Positions 7,498-10,756 of a DNA stretch of 10,756 bases are shown here, one piece after another. Under the pieces are notes generated by a model. It had not been told where the DNA came from and made no database searches. It was given only the letters and a program-made list of their open reading frames with translations. A program made the position numbers and the translations under genes. Origin of the DNA: JBDSRX01 sp047445235 (lineage in GTDB: Bacteria; Patescibacteriota; Dojkabacteria; J137); assembly GCA_047445235.1 (NCBI GenBank), contig JBLGEO010000035.1, positions 1-10,756 of the forward strand. Direction: 5' to 3'. Positions within the stretch are counted from its first letter, which is position 1; each line of letters opens with the position of its first letter.

Positions 7498-7506
7498 TGA
7501 TAAAAT
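7498..7506 (+). promoter_or_regulatory. Extended -10 promoter of array gene 4
   Basis: TGATAAAAT (TG 7498-7499, TAAAAT 7501-7506) sits 26 nt before the start codon, matching the spacing in the other three units. TATATAAT further upstream may be an additional start. Confidence 0.5.
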
Positions 7507-7532
7507 CCCCGAAACAAAAGTAGAAGGGACAG

Positions 7533-7850
7533 ATGATGGTTACGACCAGAAAGCATGTAGCATTTTCGTTTTTGTTCGTAGTTACGATTGCCATTTGGGG
7601 TGTCACCCAACATAAAGAGTTGGGATTGCTGACATTGGATACGATATTATTAATAGGGATTACTGCAGGTCAAAGCTATTACAATATCGATATCCCACAA
7701 GTGACCTTTACTATCTGCATTGCAGTAGGTGGTGGAGTTTGGGCATTCGACCGTAACTCTGATTTTGCCATTTCTATTCTCCTCATCTCTTCTGTTTTTC
7801 TAGTTCGTCTCTTTTATGCATTTATAAGAGGACCAGAACCACCGGGGTAA
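7533..7850 (+). CDS. Array gene 4: small four-helix membrane protein (105 aa)
   Basis: Last member of the array. Two adjacent ATGs (7533, 7536) follow the Shine-Dalgarno GAAGG (7523-7527) at 5 or 8 nt; either could be used. Predicted helices are at about 9-26, 31-48, 54-72 and 77-97. The motif pattern is close to gene 2: Q26 after helix 1, IGITAG at 41-46, P55, GGGVWA at 66-71 and LVRL at 90-93. The tail (RGPEPPG) is short and proline-rich. It ends in TAA, unlike the TGA of genes 1-3. The end of the gene, ACCGGGGTAA, is repeated 19 bp further on. It faces the reverse-strand YtxH-like gene and shares its terminator. Function unknown. Confidence 0.8.
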   Translation: MMVTTRKHVAFSFLFVVTIAIWGVTQHKELGLLTLDTILLIGITAGQSYYNIDIPQVTFTICIAVGGGVWAFDRNSDFAISILLISSVFLVRLFYAFIRGPEPPG

Positions 7851-7880
7851 CATGATTTTCAATCTGTTTACCGGGGTAAA
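7841..7880. repeat. Direct repeat of ACCGGGGTAA, second copy within a palindrome
   Basis: ACCGGGGTAA occurs at 7841-7850 (the last codons and stop of array gene 4) and at 7870-7879. The second copy belongs to a short inverted repeat, TTTACC (7867-7872), GG, GGTAAA (7875-7880), which lies against the terminator stem. Confidence 0.6.
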
Positions 7881-7882
7881 AA

Positions 7883-7906
7883 GAGAGCCGGCAATAGCTG
7901 GCTCTC
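7883..7906. terminator. Bidirectional terminator between array gene 4 and the YtxH-like gene
   Basis: GAGAGCCGGC (7883-7892) pairs with GCTGGCTCTC (7897-7906) with one G-U, loop AATA. On the reverse strand the stem is followed at once by TTTTTACC, a good intrinsic terminator for the gene at 7928-8338. On the + strand it is followed by AAAACTTTTCT, like the tail after array gene 3. Confidence 0.75.
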
Positions 7907-7927
7907 AAAACTTTTCTAAAATTCAAT

Positions 7928-8338
7928 TTATTCCTGCATATCTTCAAATTCTTCCTTTAATTCTTCAACAGATCTTTTTACTTCTGCAACAACTTTTTCT
8001 AAATCTTTACCGCCATCTTTCTTTGCTTCATTTAGTCTATCTGCAACCTTATCGATATTCATCAACATAGTTTTATATTCATCAGATTTTTTTCCTTCTT
8101 CAACCCATTTTTCAACTTTCTTTTTAAATTCTTCAAATTGTGCAGAAACATCTTCGTAAGCATTTCCTAAAAATTCAGAACTTTTATCTCCAAATTTTTT
8201 TGCTTCATCCTTAAATTTCTTTCTTGTATCGTCGTCACTCATAGCTGCAGCCGCAGCTAATGCACCTGCACCAACTAAAGCAGCACCAACCACTACAGCT
8301 TTAACAACATTATGATGATTTATTTTTCTTCTAGGCAT
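7928..8338 (-). CDS. YtxH-like membrane-anchored coiled-coil protein
   Basis: A 136-aa protein with a basic N-terminus (MPRRK), one Ala/Val/Gly-rich hydrophobic helix at about 11-32, and then a long charged, Lys/Glu-rich helix to the end with coiled-coil character. This is the layout of the YtxH family (small general-stress proteins of the cell envelope); the match is by architecture, since the family is poorly conserved. The DDDTRKKFKDEAKKFGDK segment just after the membrane helix is typical. There is no Shine-Dalgarno before the ATG. A TATAAA on the reverse strand (8360-8365) may be its -10, without a good -35. A strong terminator follows. A GlsB-type gene lies upstream on the same strand but is separated by a terminator. 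Confidence 0.7.
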   Translation of the reverse strand: MPRRKINHHNVVKAVVVGAALVGAGALAAAAAMSDDDTRKKFKDEAKKFGDKSSEFLGNAYEDVSAQFEEFKKKVEKWVEEGKKSDEYKTMLMNIDKVADRLNEAKKDGGKDLEKVVAEVKRSVEELKEEFEDMQE

Positions 8339-8482
8339 AGTCTTATGATTAATATTTAATTTATATCTAATTTCATTATTACACAGAAATTTAAATTACG
8401 CTAATCAGGATTGAATTTTACAATACAGTTGAGTTATCGGAGAGTCACAATTTCTACAGAATTTATTATTATTTTTATAAAG

Positions 8483-8504
8483 AGACGCCGAATTCTCGGC
8501 GTCT
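8483..8504 (-). terminator. Terminator of the GlsB/YeaQ-type gene
   Basis: A perfect 9-bp stem, AGACGCCGA (8483-8491) with TCGGCGTCT (8496-8504), four-base loop. Read on the reverse strand it follows the stop codon at 8524 by about 20 bp and is trailed by CTTTATAAA. The loop context GAATTCTC also occurs in the hairpin at 5054-5071. Confidence 0.75.
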
Positions 8505-8523
8505 TAACTTTATTATCTAAGTC

Positions 8524-8769
8524 TTACGCAGCTTTGACTGCTTTAGCAATTGCTAATAAAACACATGCTCCGACAAATCCTACAAGAATTTCACCTAGTA
8601 GTGATCCGTTTGCCTGAAGTCCGAGTATTCCAAATAATAAATCTCCAATAAAACCACCGATTATTCCGATTACAATATCTCCTAATAAACCGAATCCTCT
8701 TCCGGATATAAACTTGCCAGCTAGAAATCCTGCAATAGCACCAATAATTAAAGAAATTATTAACCCCAT
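8524..8769 (-). CDS. GlsB/YeaQ/YmgE family membrane protein
   Basis: An 81-aa, very hydrophobic, glycine-rich protein with three predicted helices (about 2-19, 28-50 and 57-77). The N-terminus MGLIISLIIGAIAGFLAGK, the GRGFGLLGDIVIGIIGG block and the later FGILGL are characteristic of this family, once labelled transglycosylase-associated. Members are small inner-membrane proteins often induced by stress; their molecular role is not settled. Length is normal and nothing is missing. The ATG has no Shine-Dalgarno. A reverse-strand TATAAT (8790-8795) lies 20 nt upstream with no convincing -35. A strong hairpin ends the unit, so it appears to be monocistronic. Confidence 0.93.
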   Translation of the reverse strand: MGLIISLIIGAIAGFLAGKFISGRGFGLLGDIVIGIIGGFIGDLLFGILGLQANGSLLGEILVGFVGACVLLAIAKAVKAA

Positions 8770-8789
8770 ATAAAAATGGTAATAAATAA

Positions 8790-8795
8790 ATTATA
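8790..8795 (-). promoter_or_regulatory. -10 box of the GlsB/YeaQ-type gene
   Basis: A perfect TATAAT on the reverse strand, 20 nt before the ATG. No -35 close to consensus is visible at 16-18 bp. Confidence 0.45.
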
Positions 8796-8799
8796 AACA

Positions 8800-9007
8800 A
8801 AGTTTACACCCTTACGGAAATTATTACCAGTGTTCGATTTCCAGTCGGATCGTCACATATGACTAACAAAATGAACTAAAATGTTCAAAACTTTTTTTAG
8901 AAAATTTTGGATACTACTGAGTAACTATAAACTCGCACAGAAATATGAAATTCGTAATGTCAAAGATAATTTGATATTATAGTTGTAATACTTCTTATCT
9001 ATTTAAA
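8800..9007. other. Divergent intergenic region without a gene
   Basis: This region separates the reverse-strand GlsB-type gene from the forward YggT gene. It is AT-rich with no supported open frame. A TTGATA (8971-8976) and TATCTA (8996-9001) lie close to the YggT start; TATCTA is 6 nt from the ATG, which would give a leaderless mRNA, but the match to consensus is weak. The TTCGATTTCC string near 8834 is not part of a tRNA fold. Confidence 0.45.
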
Positions 9008-9418
9008 ATGGATACTTCAGTGAAAGAAACTACAACAGTAACAAGAGACCCCATGGTAGGTGCAACTACAACACGTACTGTAAGATCGGGAAGTAGCATT
9101 TTCCCAGAGGATTTCTTTGTATCTAAAGTTAATCAGGTAATCTTTGGCCTAGTATCAATAGTGAATGTGTTAATTCTTTTTAGATTCATTCTTTTATTGT
9201 TAGGTGCTAACCAAACTGGCTTTGTAAGCTTTCTTGTAAACTTTACTAATTTCTTCGTAGCTCCTTTTCAAGGAATATTTCCAGCCACGGTAGTTGAAAC
9301 TGGATATTTCGAAGTTGCATCAATTCTTGCAATAATTGCTTGGTACATACTCGCACTTATTTTCGCTGTTATATTGGGATTTTTTTCTACAAAAACAGAC
9401 GAATCGGTAACTGTATAA
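9008..9418 (+). CDS. YggT family integral membrane protein with a Thr-rich N-terminal tail
   Basis: A 136-aa protein. Residues 1-35 form a hydrophilic Thr/Arg-rich tail with two similar pieces (TTTVTRDP and TTTRTVRSG). Residues 43-66 are a membrane helix ending in RFILLLLGANQTG, followed by a re-entrant or amphipathic segment, FVNFTNFFVAPFQGIFP-like at about 76-92, and another helix at about 102-126. The R-L-L-G-x-N...F...T-x-x-x-x-x-P-x-x-x-I-x-P pattern is that of YggT, here as a single unit rather than the doubled form. YggT proteins are linked to osmotic or envelope functions and sometimes cell division; no reaction is known. The ATG at 9008 has no Shine-Dalgarno. The next gene, 54 bp on, encodes a response regulator. 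Confidence 0.85.
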   Translation: MDTSVKETTTVTRDPMVGATTTRTVRSGSSIFPEDFFVSKVNQVIFGLVSIVNVLILFRFILLLLGANQTGFVSFLVNFTNFFVAPFQGIFPATVVETGYFEVASILAIIAWYILALIFAVILGFFSTKTDESVTV

Positions 9419-9472
9419 GTTCGCTAGCACTGAAGATGTGCTTTTAAGAACTGAATATTAATTAAGAACATA

Positions 9473-9823
9473 ATGAATATTTTAATATGCGAAGACGACG
9501 CAGATATACTAGACCTGTTAGAAATAATTATTACCAGCATGGGTGGAAATAGTATTCAAAGTTGCGATAAAGAATCTCTATTTAATAAATTAAAGGAAGA
9601 AACAGCAGATCTTATAATTTTAGATTACTGGTTAAAGAAAAAAAGAGCCGACAATATACTTGTAAAACTGCATGAAGAGTATAAACAAATACCAATTATA
9701 TTAATGTCGGCTGTTTCAGATCTTCAAGATATTGCGGAAAAGTTTAAAGTTGAAGACTATATAAAAAAACCTTTTAATATTGAGGATTTAAAAGAAAAAA
9801 TTACTAAGAATCTAAAAATATGA
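9473..9823 (+). CDS. Receiver-only response regulator
   Basis: A single CheY-like receiver domain of 116 aa with no output domain. The key residues are in place: acidic pocket E7-D8-D9, phospho-acceptor D51 at the end of LIILD, S79 in IILMSA as the switch Ser/Thr, and K99 in KKPF. The loop after D51 (YWLKKKRADN) is unusually basic and lacks the common MP. It could act as a phosphate shuttle or sink, or control by protein contact. The ATG has no Shine-Dalgarno; TATTAA (9456-9461) ends 11 nt before it, so the leader would be very short. Its stop overlaps the start of the next regulator (ATGA, 9820-9823), so the two are translationally coupled. Confidence 0.92.
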   Translation: MNILICEDDADILDLLEIIITSMGGNSIQSCDKESLFNKLKEETADLIILDYWLKKKRADNILVKLHEEYKQIPIILMSAVSDLQDIAEKFKVEDYIKKPFNIEDLKEKITKNLKI

Positions 9824-10500
9824 TACCCACATTAGTGATAATCGAAGATAACAAAAGTCTTGTAGACTATATTCAAGATTTTCTAAAAGAGAATGGCGAA
9901 TACAATGTTGTGGGATTTTCCTCTGGTGTAGAATCTCTAAAATATCTTAAATCAAATAGGCCAAATTTAGTTGTTATAGATTTAGGTCTAGAAGATATTC
10001 ATGGAGAATCAGTATGCAGAGAAGTAAGAAAATTATATATAGACTTACCAATTATAATTCTCACCGGTGATAAATCTAGAGAAAGTATAATAAGTTGCTT
10101 GAATTCTGGTGCAGATGATTATATTACAAAACCTTTCGACTCTCAGGAACTTCTAGCAAGAATTAAAGCAAGATTAAGAAACTCACAAGAGAATTTAAAC
10201 ACAAATGTTTTACATGCCTCAGACCTAACATTGAATACTGACACATTAGAAGTTTTTAGAAATGAAGAGAAGATAGAATTAACTGCAAAAGAGTTTGAGT
10301 TATTAAAATATCTAATATCTAATAAATATAGAGTTTCAACAAGAGATAATATTTTATATGCTGTCTGGGGTTTTAGTTCCGAAGTTGAAACTAGAGTTGT
10401 TGATGTTCATATTGGAAAATTACGAAAGAAACTTGAGAATGGTGCAGATTCAAGGTATATAGACTCTGCAAGAGGTTATGGTTACAGAATTAAAGAGTAA
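9820..10500 (+). CDS. OmpR/PhoB-family DNA-binding response regulator
   Basis: A two-domain regulator of 226 aa. The receiver domain (about 1-120) has acidic residues E9-D10, phospho-acceptor D54, T82 in IIILTGD and K104 in TKPF. The winged-helix DNA-binding domain (about 130-226) has the family landmarks ELTAKEFELLKYL (153-165), the recognition-helix region VVDVHIGKLRKKL (193-205), and the wing RYIDSARGYGYRI (212-224). It should bind DNA as a dimer when phosphorylated. It overlaps the receiver-only gene by 4 bp. No partner kinase is in the window, but a kinase-like DHp mini-protein is encoded next door on the other strand. The targets are unknown. Confidence 0.95.
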   Translation: MIPTLVIIEDNKSLVDYIQDFLKENGEYNVVGFSSGVESLKYLKSNRPNLVVIDLGLEDIHGESVCREVRKLYIDLPIIILTGDKSRESIISCLNSGADDYITKPFDSQELLARIKARLRNSQENLNTNVLHASDLTLNTDTLEVFRNEEKIELTAKEFELLKYLISNKYRVSTRDNILYAVWGFSSEVETRVVDVHIGKLRKKLENGADSRYIDSARGYGYRIKE

Positions 10501-10710
10501 TTATTTTTTAATCTCTGATTCAATCTCTAATATTAAGTTCTTTAAGTCCAGACAAGCCTTAATACTTTTTTGAACCCAAACAACATCTTTTACATCTTTA
10601 GATTCACTTCGTTTTGAAATTTCTGTTTCTAATAATTGTAAATAACCATAGATTACAGAAAGGTACGAGTTTGCCGAATGAATTTGTTTACGTAATTTAA
10701 GAATTTCCAT
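10501..10710 (-). CDS. Mini-protein resembling a histidine-kinase DHp (HisKA-like) hairpin
   Basis: A 69-aa protein predicted to be two helices. The first holds QIHSANSYLSVIYGYLQLLE, which follows the H-box pattern H-x-x-N-x-x-L-x-x-I-x-G-Y-x-x-L-L of sensor kinases, with H11 as possible phospho-histidine, N14 at +3, and GY at 22-23. The second (about 42-68) is amphipathic like the second DHp helix. No ATP-binding domain, sensor or membrane part is present, and the ATG sits at its own promoter, so it does not look like a fragment cut from a longer gene. Its stop codon abuts that of the OmpR-type regulator exactly (10500/10501). It could pass phosphate between regulators as Spo0B does, or block a kinase. 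Resemblance is by pattern only. Confidence 0.65.
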   Translation of the reverse strand: MEILKLRKQIHSANSYLSVIYGYLQLLETEISKRSESKDVKDVVWVQKSIKACLDLKNLILEIESEIKK

Positions 10711-10716
10711 ATGACT

Positions 10717-10722
10717 ATTATA
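10717..10722 (-). promoter_or_regulatory. -10 box giving a leaderless mRNA for the DHp-like gene
   Basis: A perfect TATAAT on the reverse strand ends exactly 6 nt before the ATG (10710). Transcription normally starts about 7 nt after the -10, so the mRNA would begin at the start codon. No Shine-Dalgarno is present. Confidence 0.6.
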
Positions 10723-10738
10723 CAGAAAGATGGCCCGG

Positions 10739-10756
10739 GAATCACTTTCGTGATTC
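10739..10756. terminator. Hairpin at the right edge, possibly the terminator of a gene outside the window
   Basis: GAATCAC (10739-10745) pairs perfectly with GTGATTC (10750-10756). On the reverse strand the loop is GAAA. The stem reaches the edge and may continue with the adjacent GGCCCGG. On the reverse strand it is followed by CCATCTTTCT, so it would fit the end of a reverse-strand gene beyond 10756. Confidence 0.5.

Noticed and set aside
6140..7906. Integron cassette array
   Set aside because: The short gene-hairpin units look superficially similar, but the hairpins are compact perfect stems without attC core sites, and no integrase is present.
7852..8070. Forward open frame after array gene 4
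   Set aside because: It runs through the terminator hairpin and antisense to the YtxH-like gene, with no ribosome-binding site.
8830..8850. TTCGATTTCC as the T-arm of a tRNA
   Set aside because: No acceptor stem, anticodon arm or D-arm can be formed around it.
1..10756. CRISPR array, insertion sequence or phage genes
   Set aside because: No regularly spaced repeats, transposase, integrase or phage structural gene is visible.

Overview
The window looks like a piece of an AT-rich bacterial chromosome. Most genes favour AGA for arginine, end in TAA and have no Shine-Dalgarno (SD) sequence; at least one start appears leaderless. Short intergenic gaps, many small membrane proteins and many unrecognised genes would suit a reduced-genome lineage such as the Patescibacteria (CPR), but no taxonomic marker is present, so that placement is a weak inference.

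Layout. (1) 1-4013, + strand: a type III restriction-modification pair. The adenine methyltransferase Mod is cut off at the left edge, and the helicase-nuclease Res starts 3 bp after it. (2) 4201-4983, +: an unrecognised soluble 260-aa protein with its own promoter. (3) 4984-5109: a more GC-rich, strongly foldable stretch between two convergent genes, possibly a small RNA or a double terminator. (4) 5110-5982, -: a membrane-anchored protein with a Pro/Ala/Thr linker and a four-cysteine outer domain. (5) 6102-7906, +: four tandem transcription units. Each has a TGnTATAAT-type promoter, an SD-led gene of about 101-114 codons for a four-helix membrane protein, and a hairpin behind it. Three of the proteins share a clear motif pattern and the fourth shares the layout, so they look like divergent members of one family that I do not recognise. 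(6) 7928-8769, -: a YtxH-like coiled-coil protein and a GlsB/YeaQ-type three-helix protein. (7) 9008-9418, +: a YggT-family protein. (8) 9473-10500, +: a receiver-only response regulator and an OmpR/PhoB-type regulator overlapping by ATGA. (9) 10501-10710, -: a 69-aa protein resembling the histidine-containing DHp hairpin of sensor kinases without the ATPase domain, ending stop-to-stop against the second regulator.

How they may work together: Mod and Res would form a complete restriction system if the missing start of mod is intact. The regulators and the mini-DHp protein could form a phosphorelay with a kinase encoded elsewhere. GlsB, YtxH and YggT homologues are often tied to envelope stress. 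The four-gene membrane array differs from its surroundings in G+C, ribosome-binding sites, promoter type and stop codons, and is the most distinctive part of the window.
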